Made by a program: the position numbers and the translations under genes. Positions 15,972 to 24,339 of a stretch of 35,436 nt of DNA are shown here, one piece after another (position 1 is the first letter of the stretch; the number at the start of each line of letters is the position of its first letter). Where the stretch lies: the NCBI GenBank assembly GCA_026415575.1, contig JAOAGV010000004.1, positions 1 to 35,436 of the forward strand, in the 5' to 3' direction. The DNA is from Candidatus Sumerlaeia bacterium. GTDB lineage: Bacteria > Sumerlaeota > Sumerlaeia > JADFCW01. The notes under the pieces are model-generated. The model searched no databases. It saw nothing but the letters and a program-made list of their open reading frames with translations, and had not been told where the DNA came from.

Positions 15972-16700
15972 GTGGTCCAACAGGTGGTTTTGCAGGCCGA
16001 GCCTCGGACGGAGTGCGGCAAGGGACCGGGTCGCCGTTTGCGCACCAACGGCAGGATTCCCGCCGTGGTGTATGGGCTGGGGCGCCCGCCGGTCAATGTC
16101 TCGGTGAACGTGCGCGAGATGGAGCATTTGGTGGGTGCAGCCGGCACACACGCGATCGTTTCGCTGAAAGTCGGCGACCAGACTGAAAACGTCATGTTGC
16201 AGGAATCGCAGCGCCATCCGGTGACGGGCCGATTGCTTCATGCCGATTTCTTCCGCATTGACCTGAGCAAGACGATTGATGTCGCCGTTCCCATCGAGTC
16301 GGTCAGCACGCCCGTCGGGGTCAAGGACGGCGGTCTGCTCGAACAGCTTCTGCGCGAAATCGAGGTGCGCTGCCTGCCGCTGACCAAGCCCAACGTCATC
16401 CGCGTCAACGTCGAGAGCATCCGCATTGGCCATTCGCTGTTTGCACGCGATCTGCCGCCGATGGAAGGCATCGAAATTCTGACACCGCCCGACACGGCAT
16501 TGTTCACGGTGTTGGCGCCTCGCAAGGAAGAAGAACTGGTTGCGGCGCCGGCCGAGGGCGAGGTGCAGGAGCCCGAAGTCATCGGCAAGGGCAAGGAGAA
16601 GGAAGAAGGCGAAGCCGAGGAAGAAGAGGCAAAGGGCGAGGCCAAGAAGGAAGCCAAAGCCGAAGCGAAAACCGAGGGCAAGAAGGAAGGCAAGAAATAG
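15972..16700 (+). CDS. rplY: 50S ribosomal protein bL25 (CTC/TL5 form)
   Basis: 242 residues from GTG at 15972; AAGGGAG lies about eight bases upstream, whereas the in-frame ATG at 15933 has no ribosome site. Residues 1-90 give the 5S-rRNA-binding L25 domain (GPGRRLRTNGRIPAVVYG, HPVTGRLLHADF), followed by the beta-barrel CTC extension (IPIES-like PIESVSTPVGVKDGG, RVNVESIRIGHSL). L25 binds 5S rRNA in the large ribosomal subunit. The last 60 residues are a low-complexity tail of alternating Glu/Ala/Lys/Gly blocks ending KKEGKK; such tails are frequent in long L25 proteins and are probably disordered. A strong promoter and a terminator show that it forms its own transcript. Confidence 0.95.
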   Translation: MVQQVVLQAEPRTECGKGPGRRLRTNGRIPAVVYGLGRPPVNVSVNVREMEHLVGAAGTHAIVSLKVGDQTENVMLQESQRHPVTGRLLHADFFRIDLSKTIDVAVPIESVSTPVGVKDGGLLEQLLREIEVRCLPLTKPNVIRVNVESIRIGHSLFARDLPPMEGIEILTPPDTALFTVLAPRKEEELVAAPAEGEVQEPEVIGKGKEKEEGEAEEEEAKGEAKKEAKAEAKTEGKKEGKK

Positions 16701-16741
16701 CGGGTCGCGCCGCGGCGGAAGGCTTTGTACCAAAAAAATGG

Positions 16742-16782
16742 AACCGCGCCGGATGCTTTCGAACTCCGGCGCGGTTTTTTTG
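16742..16782. terminator. Terminator between rplY and the aldehyde dehydrogenase gene
   Basis: A perfect 12-bp stem (AACCGCGCCGGA at 16742-16753 with TCCGGCGCGGTT at 16765-16776) surrounds an 11-base loop and runs into TTTTTT on the plus strand. On the minus strand the stem is followed by CCATTTTTTT, so it may act in both directions for the two convergent genes. Confidence 0.85.
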
Positions 16783-16820
16783 TTTATTGGCCCTTGCAGT
16801 GGACAACGCTCCGGCCCGAT

Positions 16821-18446
16821 TTACAGAATAAAATCTGTCGAAAGAAAATTCGATTTCCGCTCGCGCACAATCCGGTTGATGATCCCCTTATTGAGGTCGC
16901 TGGCCTTGGCGGCCACCAGCGTGCGGATCGAAAACACACGCAGCGCGTCGGACACCGACAATGTTCCTTCGGCCGAGTCCTTGCGTCCGGTGAACGGAAA
17001 AATATCCGGCCCCCGCTGGCACTGGCTGTTGAGGTTGACGCGGCAGACCTGATTGACCAGCGGATCAATCAATTTGGCCAGCGTATCCGGGTCGCGGCCG
17101 AACAGGCTGACTTGCTGGCCATAGGGGGACTGGATCACATACTGGATCGGCGTTTCCACGCTGTCGAACGGAAGTACGGGAATGACCGGGCCCCATTGTT
17201 CCTCTCTATACAAGCGCATCTTTTCGTTCGCCGGATAGAGGATCGCCGGATGCAAATAGGTGTGCTCGGCGGTTCCGCCGGCTTCGTTGATAATTTCCGC
17301 ACCGTGAGTTTTGGCATCTTCGATCAGTTCTTGGTGGCGATGGACGCTTTCGGGATCCGGCAGCGGAGTGACCAGCACGTCCTTATCCCACGGCATGCCA
17401 AAGGGGACACGGTTGACGGCGTCGGCAAAGCGTTCGAGAAACGGCTTCAGGATGGAGGAATGCACAAAGAGGATTTTGAGGGCCGTGCAGCGTTGGCCGT
17501 TATACGAGAGGGTGCCGAGAATGCATTCGCGGACCGTGAGGTCGAGATCGGCATCGGGTAGAATAATACCGGCGTTCTTGGCTGCCAGCCCGAGCACACA
17601 CCGCAGGCGATGGGGGCGGGGATGCTGCTTTTTGAGCGAGTCGGCCGCTCCGGGCGACCCGATAAAGGCGAGCACATCCACCTTGCCCGAAGCCATGAGC
17701 GGCGGAGCGACCGCCCGGCCCTGACCGTAGATGGTGTTGACCACGCCCGGCGGAAATGAATCGCGCAGTGCTTCCAGCAGCGGCCGGTGAAGCAATGTTC
17801 CGGGCCGCGGGCATTTCATCACCACCGTGGTTCCCATGATCAGCGCAGGAATCAATGTGGTGAAGGTTTCATTGAGCGGATAGTTGGACGGCCCCATACA
17901 GAGCACCACACCCAGAGGCGCCCGACGAACCTGCCCAATCACACCCTGATGGATCACAAAACGCGACGAGACACGGTCGAGGTCCTTGAGGGCGTCAATG
18001 GTGTCGGCAATATAGTCGAGCGTGCGGTCGAATTCCTTTTGCGAGTCGGCGAGCGACTTGCCGATTTCCCACATGAGCAGTCGAACGACCTCTTCGCGGC
18101 GGTTTTTCATTCGCCGCGCAAACTCCTGCATGTGTTCGATGCGAGCCGCCACCGACAGGGTCGGCCAGCGTCCGCAGCCATTGGCGTAGGCGGCCACGGC
18201 GGCATCGAGGGCGGCCAACGCTTCGCGTTCGCCAAACAGCGGAAAGCTGCCGATTCGGGCGCGCTCGATGCCTGACGCTGTGCGCAGACAAACGGGCGAC
18301 AGCGCGTCCTCGACCGCGCCGTCCCATGTGCGCAGCTGACCGTCGAGCAAATAGTCACGTTGTTCGATTGGGTGGTCCAGCCGAGCTTCGGCCGGGATTT
18401 CGGCCTCGGACGGAAACATGGACCGTATGCGGTGGAGTAGGTTCAT
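16821..18446 (-). CDS. Aldehyde dehydrogenase, GAPN-like (non-phosphorylating glyceraldehyde-3-phosphate type)
   Basis: 541 residues, longer than typical ALDHs. The sequence GPSNYPLNETFTTLIPALIM (185-204) closely follows that of NADP-dependent GAPN, which oxidises glyceraldehyde-3-phosphate to 3-phosphoglycerate without making ATP. The nucleophile C320 (YNGQRCTALK) and the oxyanion Asn N188 are present, and FIGS-type NAD(P) contact is at 261-264. The usual ELGGKN general base is replaced: aligned sequence reads G286-LAAKN, so the catalytic Glu is absent. This may define a subfamily. GGGGAGG lies about ten bases before the ATG. It is the last gene of the minus-strand run, 199 bases after cysN, with palindromic repeats in between. 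Substrate uncertain. Confidence 0.82.
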   Translation of the reverse strand: MNLLHRIRSMFPSEAEIPAEARLDHPIEQRDYLLDGQLRTWDGAVEDALSPVCLRTASGIERARIGSFPLFGEREALAALDAAVAAYANGCGRWPTLSVAARIEHMQEFARRMKNRREEVVRLLMWEIGKSLADSQKEFDRTLDYIADTIDALKDLDRVSSRFVIHQGVIGQVRRAPLGVVLCMGPSNYPLNETFTTLIPALIMGTTVVMKCPRPGTLLHRPLLEALRDSFPPGVVNTIYGQGRAVAPPLMASGKVDVLAFIGSPGAADSLKKQHPRPHRLRCVLGLAAKNAGIILPDADLDLTVRECILGTLSYNGQRCTALKILFVHSSILKPFLERFADAVNRVPFGMPWDKDVLVTPLPDPESVHRHQELIEDAKTHGAEIINEAGGTAEHTYLHPAILYPANEKMRLYREEQWGPVIPVLPFDSVETPIQYVIQSPYGQQVSLFGRDPDTLAKLIDPLVNQVCRVNLNSQCQRGPDIFPFTGRKDSAEGTLSVSDALRVFSIRTLVAAKASDLNKGIINRIVRERKSNFLSTDFIL

Positions 18447-18546
18447 TGCAGCGGTTCCTCCCCAAAAAGATGATGGAGTATATGGTCGTGCGCGCAGGCA
18501 TCGGCCCTAAGCGTTTTCAAATCCACTTTCCACGCGGACACCATGG

Positions 18547-18569
18547 AGGGTCGGGTTCCACCCCGACCG
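18547..18569. repeat. 23-bp palindromic repeat, copy 1
   Basis: A 23-base unit starting AGGGTCGGG with 7-bp arms GGTCGGG/CCCGACC and a TTCCAC loop. An identical unit lies at 18621-18643. Both are preceded by a related CGGA-NN-CCATG block, so the copied unit is about 32 bases long. It lies between the aldehyde dehydrogenase start and the cysN stop. Confidence 0.85.
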
Positions 18570-18620
18570 GTCGGACGCCGTGGAAGGCGTTTTTCTACGA
18601 TTTGGATACGGATGCCATGT

Positions 18621-18643
18621 AGGGTCGGGTTCCACCCCGACCG
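18621..18643. repeat. 23-bp palindromic repeat, copy 2
   Basis: Identical over 23 bases to the unit at 18547-18569, same orientation, start-to-start distance 74 bases. It ends two bases beyond the cysN stop codon on the minus strand, so in an mRNA it would form a hairpin directly after cysN. Between the copies lies a third small hairpin, ACGCC/GGCGT, again with a TTCCAC-type loop on one strand. Confidence 0.85.
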
Positions 18644-18645
18644 CC

Positions 18646-19884
18646 TCACTGGGCAATCGCGGCGATGGTTCCTCCTGCACAAACGGTTTGATTTTTTACG
18701 AGGACAAAACGGCCCAACGGCGGACAATCGCCAAAACCATCCACGGCGACGGGTGAGGCCAATTCAAGAACGACGCGGGCGACTTCGGCGTGTTCGAGGC
18801 GCATCGCGTCGGTCTCGATGGTTTCCAGCGTGGCTGAATTGACGCGCCGGATGACGCGCTCGATTCTTGCAGGCGCCTCTTGCGTGGCGCAGCGCAAGAG
18901 CAGCGCGTCGCCCTGTTCCCACGGCGCATTGGCCAGCCAGAACATGTTGGCCTCCAGCCGCCGCGCAGCTTTGGCGGGAAACGAAGGATCGCACAGGACC
19001 ATTCCGCGCCGGACGTCCTGCGGCGCTTCCAACGTCAGGCCCACGCACTCGCCAGCTTCAGCCGATGTGCGGCTTTCGAGAAACCGCTCGACGGACAGGA
19101 TCTTGACCGGCACGCCGTCGGGAAGAAGCAGGACCGCTTGTCCTTTGGCCACGCGGCCGCTTTCAACCCGTCCGACAACCCGCGGGCGCCCTTCGCGCGG
19201 ATAGACGTCCTGCACGGGAAAGCGAAGCGGGCGGTGGGATTGCGGCTCGGGCGGCGGAAGCGAATCGAGCGCCTCGAACAGCGTCGGGCCGTCATACCAT
19301 GCCAGCGCCTCGCTTCGAACAGCAAGATTCCAGCCCAGTTGGGCGGAAATGGGAATAACGGCGTGCGCGCGGAGGTTCATTTGGGCAAGCAGGTCTGCGG
19401 CAGACTCGGCCGCCCGCGCAAACTCCGCGCTGCGTCCTCCGACGCGATCCATCTTGTTGACCGCAGCGATGACGCGCGTCTGGCCGAGCAGGGCCAGCAA
19501 CGCGGCGTGGCGGCGTGTCTGCTCCATCACGCCCGCCTCGACGTCTATGACCAGAACGGCCGCGTCGGCCTGTGCGGCGCCGGTGACCATGTTTTTGAGG
19601 AACTCGCGGTGGCCGGGCGCGTCAATGATGCGATAAACACGCCGGCCCGTGGCAAAAAACGCCTGCGTCGAGTCAATGGTGCGTTCCTGCTCGCGCTCCT
19701 CGTGGAAGTGGTCGAGCAGAAGCGCCCATTCGGGGGCGGCGTTGGCTGCAGCGTCGGCACGCGCGATGTCGTCGAGGCGGCCTTCGGGCAGTGCGCCCGA
19801 ATCATGCAACAGCCGGCCGATCAATGTGGACTTGCCGTGATCCACATGGCCGACGACCACGATGCGCAGCCAGTGCAGGTCCAT
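18646..19884 (-). CDS. cysN: Sulfate adenylyltransferase subunit 1 (GTPase)
   Basis: 412 residues from ATG at 19884, which overlaps the cysD stop by one base (TGATG). The GTP-binding loop GHVDHGKST (12-20), switch IDSTQAFF, G3 DAPGHREF and G4 NKMD are all present. CysN hydrolyses GTP to drive CysD's formation of adenosine-5'-phosphosulfate (APS) from sulfate and ATP. The length fits a CysN without a fused APS kinase; the protein ends after the EF-Tu-like beta-barrel domains. The G-motifs (GHVDHGK, DAPGH) are more elongation-factor-like than those of E. coli CysN. No cysC or APS reductase gene is in the window. The neighbours are polysaccharide genes, so sulfate activation for sulfated glycans is one reading. 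Confidence 0.92.
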   Translation of the reverse strand: MDLHWLRIVVVGHVDHGKSTLIGRLLHDSGALPEGRLDDIARADAAANAAPEWALLLDHFHEEREQERTIDSTQAFFATGRRVYRIIDAPGHREFLKNMVTGAAQADAAVLVIDVEAGVMEQTRRHAALLALLGQTRVIAAVNKMDRVGGRSAEFARAAESAADLLAQMNLRAHAVIPISAQLGWNLAVRSEALAWYDGPTLFEALDSLPPPEPQSHRPLRFPVQDVYPREGRPRVVGRVESGRVAKGQAVLLLPDGVPVKILSVERFLESRTSAEAGECVGLTLEAPQDVRRGMVLCDPSFPAKAARRLEANMFWLANAPWEQGDALLLRCATQEAPARIERVIRRVNSATLETIETDAMRLEHAEVARVVLELASPVAVDGFGDCPPLGRFVLVKNQTVCAGGTIAAIAQ

Positions 19885-20681
19885 CACATATATCCCAGCG
19901 AGCGGAGTTTTTGCATCATGAACGCCTGTTCCTTGTCTTGCGCACGGCCGGCGCGTTCGGCAATGCGCGTGGTGCGAAGTTCCTCGACTATTTCGTCGAG
20001 GGTCGCGGCGTTGGATTCCACCGGCTGGCAGCAGCACTCGCAGCCGATGCTGCGAAAACGCCTGCCGTTGCGCGCGAAATACAGACTCACCACGGGGATG
20101 CCCTCGCGCTGAATGTATCGCCAGATGTCGAGTTCGCGCCAGTCGAGCATCGGATGAATCCGCAAATGGGTGTCAGAGTCGGCGGTTCCGCCGTATTGAT
20201 CCCACAGTTCGGCGGGCTGGTCGAGGTAGTTCCATTGGAAGGAGCGATCGCGGGGCGAGAAGAAGCGTTCCTTGGCGCGGATGCCGTGTTCGTCGCGGCG
20301 GATGGCCAGAAGTAGGGCCGCGAAACGCCGCTCGGCGATCATGCGCTTGAGCGCGTTGGTCTTGAGTTCGGTGCAGCAGGCCAGTTTGTCGGCGAACGAT
20401 GGTGCGGCTTCGAGTGCGCGGTCGCTGCGGGCGATGAGGAGGTTGAGATTCCATTCGGCGGCAAACCGGTCGCGGAATTCATAGATCTCCTTGAACTTGC
20501 GGCCGGTGTCTATGTGAACGACGGGAAAGGGCGGCGGGCCGAAAAACGCCTTTCGCACCAACCACAACAGCGCCGTCGAGTCCTTGCCGATGCTCCACAG
20601 CATGGCCATGTTGCGATGGCGCGCATAGGCCTCGCGGATGATGTAGATGCTCTTGTTTTCCAGTTCGTCAAGGTCAGTCAT
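19884..20681 (-). CDS. cysD: Sulfate adenylyltransferase subunit 2
   Basis: 265 residues from ATG at 20681 (MTDLDELENKSIYIIREAYA); an in-frame ATG at 20717 would add twelve residues but lacks a better ribosome site. The PP-loop ATP pyrophosphatase motif is SIGKDST, and HIDTGRKFKEIYEFRD, MLDWRELDIWRYIQREGIPV and RSIGCECCCQPV are characteristic CysD segments. CysD adenylates sulfate to APS in complex with CysN. It lies 65 bases after the sugar-transferase gene and overlaps cysN. The sequence appears complete and functional. Confidence 0.95.
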   Translation of the reverse strand: MTDLDELENKSIYIIREAYARHRNMAMLWSIGKDSTALLWLVRKAFFGPPPFPVVHIDTGRKFKEIYEFRDRFAAEWNLNLLIARSDRALEAAPSFADKLACCTELKTNALKRMIAERRFAALLLAIRRDEHGIRAKERFFSPRDRSFQWNYLDQPAELWDQYGGTADSDTHLRIHPMLDWRELDIWRYIQREGIPVVSLYFARNGRRFRSIGCECCCQPVESNAATLDEIVEELRTTRIAERAGRAQDKEQAFMMQKLRSLGYM

Positions 20682-20746
20682 AATCCGGCCGTTCTCGTTA
20701 CATGCATGCTCTTGCATCCAACCTGTTCACTTTTGCTTCGCGCTTT

Positions 20747-21364
20747 TTATCTCGCGCCACGCGCGCGCAGGACGGCAGGGATGGTTTGGAACAAAATCCT
20801 CACGTCCAGAACGATGTTGCGGTGTGCGACATATTCGCGGTCAAGGCGAATCCGCTCGTCGAGCGGCAAATCGTTGCGGCCGCTCACCTGCCAGAGGCCG
20901 GTCAGGCCGGGCTTGACGCGGTCAAACACTTCGCGCCAAGCATCGTGGCCCGCCAGTTCCGCCGCCGTTGCCATACGCGGCCCGACGAGGCTCATCTGGC
21001 CGAGAAGCACGTTGAACAGCTGGGGCAGTTCATTGAGGCTGGTGCGGCGCAGCCAGCGTCCGAGCCGCGTAACGCGCGGATCGTCGGCCCTCTTTCGGCC
21101 GCCGGTATTCTCCATCGCCCATTCGGGATGCGCGGCCAGCATGGCGTCGGCGTCGGCGCGCATGGTGCGGAACTTGAAGGCGTCGAATTCGCGGCCGCCG
21201 CGGCCGACAACGCGCCGGCGATAGAAAACCGGCCCGCGCGAGTCCAGCTTGATCGCAACGGCAACAAGAAAAAACAGCGGAAGGGCCGCAAGCAGAAGCG
21301 CCGCGCCGAGAAGATAATCCATCAGGCATTTTGCCGCCGTGTCGAGCCGCGATGCCGCTTTCAT
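20747..21364 (-). CDS. Undecaprenyl-phosphate sugar-1-phosphate transferase
   Basis: 205 residues. A single N-terminal hydrophobic helix (about 16-38) precedes the bacterial sugar transferase core: DSRGPVFYRRRVVGRGG, FKFRTM, LRRTSLNELPQLFNVLLGQM, SLVGPRM and KPGLTGLWQVSGR. Such monotopic enzymes (PF02397) move a sugar-phosphate from an NDP-sugar onto the lipid carrier at the inner face of the membrane, priming capsule, exopolysaccharide or O-antigen synthesis. The length equals the catalytic core without the large N-terminal region of WbaP/WcaJ. Its ATG overlaps the stop of the upstream glycosyltransferase (ATGA), so the two are translationally coupled. The sugar is not predictable. Confidence 0.94.
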   Translation of the reverse strand: MKAASRLDTAAKCLMDYLLGAALLLAALPLFFLVAVAIKLDSRGPVFYRRRVVGRGGREFDAFKFRTMRADADAMLAAHPEWAMENTGGRKRADDPRVTRLGRWLRRTSLNELPQLFNVLLGQMSLVGPRMATAAELAGHDAWREVFDRVKPGLTGLWQVSGRNDLPLDERIRLDREYVAHRNIVLDVRILFQTIPAVLRARGAR

Positions 21365-22545
21365 GTTTGCTGCGCGAGAAGGGCAAAGTAAAAACCGGCC
21401 AGCGAGTCCACAATCGCGCGCCAGTCATGATGGGTCTGAACATAGGCGCGCGCATTTCGGGCAATCAAGCGGCGAAGCGCCGCATCGTCCAGCAACCGAA
21501 CGACTTGTTGCGCAAACGACCCGGCATCGTCGGCAACCAGCAGGTCGCGGTCGCCCTGTGCGGCCATTTCGGCCGCGGCCTCCCGTGTGGCGACCACCGG
21601 CACCCCCATGGCCATCGGCTCGAGAATTTTGTTTTGCGTGCCGACGGCAAAACGTGCCGGACACACCACCGCCCGCGCCTTGCGGATAAACGGGCGCACA
21701 TCTTCCACGCGACCCGTGACAACCACGCCCTCTCCAGCGGCGCCCGCGGCAATCCGCGGCGGCGAGGGACCGACGATGCGCAGAATTGCGGCAGGGCGAA
21801 CAGCCCGCACGCGCGGCCAGATTTCGCACAAAAGAAACCGCAGTGCCTCGCGGTTGGCGGCATAAGACAGGCGCCCATAAAACAACACTTCCTCCCCCCC
21901 GTCCACACGGTCCCCCCGGTCCATCCCAAAAAACTCCAAGTCTACCCCATTGGGCACGACCCGCGCATTGGGCGCTCGAAGGGCGGCGCAATCGGTCTCG
22001 GTGCTGGCCAGCACGGCATCGAACTGGCGGCACAGCCAAGGCTCATAGCGCCTCACCTTGGGCAATTCATTGAGACTGATCAGGCGGTCGAGGAGGCCGC
22101 CGGAAATGTGTGCGATTTTTTCCTGCAGCCGCGCAATTGAATCTATCGAATCGAAAACCCGCAGCGGGCCGCGCAGCGGCAGCGCAAAATGGGCGGCCAT
22201 CATGTGTTCGACGTGGATCAGATCAAAACGCCGTGTGGAAAGCTGCCGTGCGATGGCACGCCGCATGGCCGGATTGAAAAAGTAGGCCGCCCGCAGCGGC
22301 GTCGGCGTCGGCAGATAGCGCAGGCAGTTGGCAAGGCTGCGCGCGCGGCTCAGCGGCACGGCTTCGGTACCCTCGCAGCACGTGCGCAGGCTTTCGATTG
22401 CCGCGCGGTCGCTCTCCGAGCGCGCCTGTGCAATCAGCGAGACGCGGAAGTGCCGCGCCAGACCGCGCAGGATGTTATACGCGCGCGGCCGCTCGGTGGA
22501 TGGCGCATAAGAGGCCAAGAAAAGAATGCGGCGCTCGGACGGCAT
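21361..22545 (-). CDS. GT4-family glycosyltransferase
   Basis: 394 residues with the GT-B architecture. The N-terminal acceptor domain opens ILFLASYAPSTERPRAYNIL and the C-terminal donor domain has VVPNGVDLEFF, VLFYGRLSY, VVVTGRVEDV and the donor-site motif GTQNKILEPMAMGVPVV. The end pattern ARAYVQTHHDW resembles glycosyltransferases associated with exosortase/exopolysaccharide loci. It would transfer a sugar to a lipid-linked intermediate built on the adjacent transferase's product. The start is two bases after the phosphodiesterase stop. A short Gly/Asp/Arg insertion (GMDRGDRVDGGEEV), encoded by runs of C (21889-21925) on the plus strand, sits where family members have a shorter loop. Confidence 0.9.
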   Translation of the reverse strand: MPSERRILFLASYAPSTERPRAYNILRGLARHFRVSLIAQARSESDRAAIESLRTCCEGTEAVPLSRARSLANCLRYLPTPTPLRAAYFFNPAMRRAIARQLSTRRFDLIHVEHMMAAHFALPLRGPLRVFDSIDSIARLQEKIAHISGGLLDRLISLNELPKVRRYEPWLCRQFDAVLASTETDCAALRAPNARVVPNGVDLEFFGMDRGDRVDGGEEVLFYGRLSYAANREALRFLLCEIWPRVRAVRPAAILRIVGPSPPRIAAGAAGEGVVVTGRVEDVRPFIRKARAVVCPARFAVGTQNKILEPMAMGVPVVATREAAAEMAAQGDRDLLVADDAGSFAQQVVRLLDDAALRRLIARNARAYVQTHHDWRAIVDSLAGFYFALLAQQT

Positions 22546-22547
22546 GG

Positions 22548-24236
22548 TCAGTCCATATAGCCCAATGTTTTCAGGTGCGCGGCGATAGAGTCCTGCTCAT
22601 CCGGAGAGAAAGCGCCCTCGGCAACTGTCGCGGGCGGCGGTGCGGCCGGCTCGCCCATAGTCTTCCGGTCTGCTTCGGGCGGGGCGACTAAAATCTGGCC
22701 CAAGATGCGTCCTTCCATGCTTGCGGGAACGGGAACGCCCAGAAGACTCAGGGCTGTCGGGGCTAGATCGGCAATGGAGGGGCGGGACAATTCAGCTCCG
22801 CGGCGTATGGCCGGCCCCGCGGCAATCAAAATCCCTTCGCACCGATGATTACCGCTGTGCGAGCGCAATCGGCGGAGAGAGGTGGGGGTAATCGCGGCGC
22901 TCCACAGTTGCGAGCCGCATGCATACCCCTCGGCCGTCTCGACAATCAAATCCGGCAGGGCCTCGATTTGCGTGCCCTGATAGACCTCTTCGCGACGGCG
23001 GACGGAGACCACGACGGCTCGGCCGTCGAGCGGGTCACGCAGAGCCATAAGCTCGCGGATCAATTGCCCGCGCAGCGGCTCGTAGTCGGCCGGTTCGACG
23101 CAGCCCTGAGGCTGCCGGCCTTTGAGGTTGATAACAATTCCTTGATGGCAGACATGGAGCGGAAAGCGAAACGCGCGCGTGCGCGGCCAGACGATGCCGG
23201 CCACGCCGAAGGTGGCACCCGCATCGAAGCGCGTCAAGCAGCTGCGCAGCGCGCGCGGCAGTGCCCGATAAATTTGCTCTTTGGCCGCAATACGGTCGCG
23301 CGCCCAGCGGTAGGCGGCCGTTACAATTCGCCGCCATAAGGCCGGGCGTCGGGCTTCGAGCAGCCCACGTTCGCGCAGCCATGCGTTCAGATGAAGCAGG
23401 CGCGAGGCAGCCGGTCCGGCCCCGTGGTCGGACATTACGATAACGTTGGCGTCGGGCCCGGCTGCGGCCAGCATTTCGCCGACGGCGGCGTCGGCCGCGC
23501 GATAGGTGTTGCGAATGGTGTCACCAAGCGCGCGTGCGCCTTCCACATCGTAGACCGGATGGGCCGGATCGCAATAGTGCCAGTAGCGATGTTGAGCATG
23601 ATCAATGGAGCCGATGACCATGACAAAAAGGTCGAATTCGCTGCGGCGGATCAGGTCGGCGGCCACGCGGCCGCGTTCGCGCGCCAGCCGGAGCAACTCT
23701 GCGGCGACGGCCTCTTTTCCAGCCGACCGGAAAAAGGCGGAGTTCTCCGTCAGACATGGAATGTCGGCGGCGCGGTTTTCCGGATACGTGAACGACCGGC
23801 CCTCGCTGGGTGTCGGATAGCCGGAAACCAGAAGGCCGTTGACCTTCCACGGCGGATAGGTGACGGGCACCCATAGCGCCGCCACACGCAGGCCGTGCGC
23901 GCCGGCCACATCCCAGAAGGTGCGTCCGGCCACGCGCGCCGATGTAATGATGTCCGGCTCGTGGTATTCATAGCGCCGCGCATCCACATTGCGAAAACCC
24001 AGCACACCGTGGCTGCCCGGCTGCAAGCCGGTCATGAAAGTGGACCATGCGGTCGGCGAAATCGGGGGAATGGTCGAGACAAGGGGGGCGAAAACTCCCC
24101 GCGTCATGAGGCCGGCAAGATTCGGCAGATCGCCCGACTGTGTCCACCGCCGAATCCATTCCGGCGATGCGCCGTCCAGACCGATAATCAGCAGCGGGGT
24201 GCGGAACATCTTCATAATCGTTTGTGGTTCGCTCAT
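22548..24236 (-). CDS. Alkaline phosphatase superfamily phosphodiesterase/nucleotide pyrophosphatase
   Basis: 562 residues. The fold of type I phosphodiesterase/nucleotide pyrophosphatase (PF01663) is indicated by IIGLDGASPEWI (metal Asp), PPISPTAWSTFMTG (catalytic Thr region), SIDHAQHRYWHYCDP and VIVMSDHGAG (second metal site), and a final SIADLAPTALSLLGVPVP. No signal peptide is obvious, so it may be cytoplasmic or membrane-associated. Substrate unknown; a role in turning over phosphoester-bearing glycan or nucleotide intermediates is inferred only from its place before two glycosyl-processing genes. The ATG at 24236 lacks a Shine-Dalgarno sequence; an in-frame ATG at 24215 is an alternative. 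The C-terminal 60 residues are Pro/Ala-rich followed by a short helix. Confidence 0.85.
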   Translation of the reverse strand: MSEPQTIMKMFRTPLLIIGLDGASPEWIRRWTQSGDLPNLAGLMTRGVFAPLVSTIPPISPTAWSTFMTGLQPGSHGVLGFRNVDARRYEYHEPDIITSARVAGRTFWDVAGAHGLRVAALWVPVTYPPWKVNGLLVSGYPTPSEGRSFTYPENRAADIPCLTENSAFFRSAGKEAVAAELLRLARERGRVAADLIRRSEFDLFVMVIGSIDHAQHRYWHYCDPAHPVYDVEGARALGDTIRNTYRAADAAVGEMLAAAGPDANVIVMSDHGAGPAASRLLHLNAWLRERGLLEARRPALWRRIVTAAYRWARDRIAAKEQIYRALPRALRSCLTRFDAGATFGVAGIVWPRTRAFRFPLHVCHQGIVINLKGRQPQGCVEPADYEPLRGQLIRELMALRDPLDGRAVVVSVRRREEVYQGTQIEALPDLIVETAEGYACGSQLWSAAITPTSLRRLRSHSGNHRCEGILIAAGPAIRRGAELSRPSIADLAPTALSLLGVPVPASMEGRILGQILVAPPEADRKTMGEPAAPPPATVAEGAFSPDEQDSIAAHLKTLGYMD

Positions 24237-24339
24237 TATGTATGATACTGACGGAGTGCCGGGTTGTCATTGAACGCCGGCAAACATCTCTTCGTCAATT
24301 GCGCCAAGGGGTTGGAGCAGCATGCGGGGAAATCGGCCG

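Noticed and set aside
18535-18645. CRISPR array made of the 23-bp repeats
   Set aside because: Only two copies, internal palindrome dominates, no cas genes are present, and the spacing does not continue.
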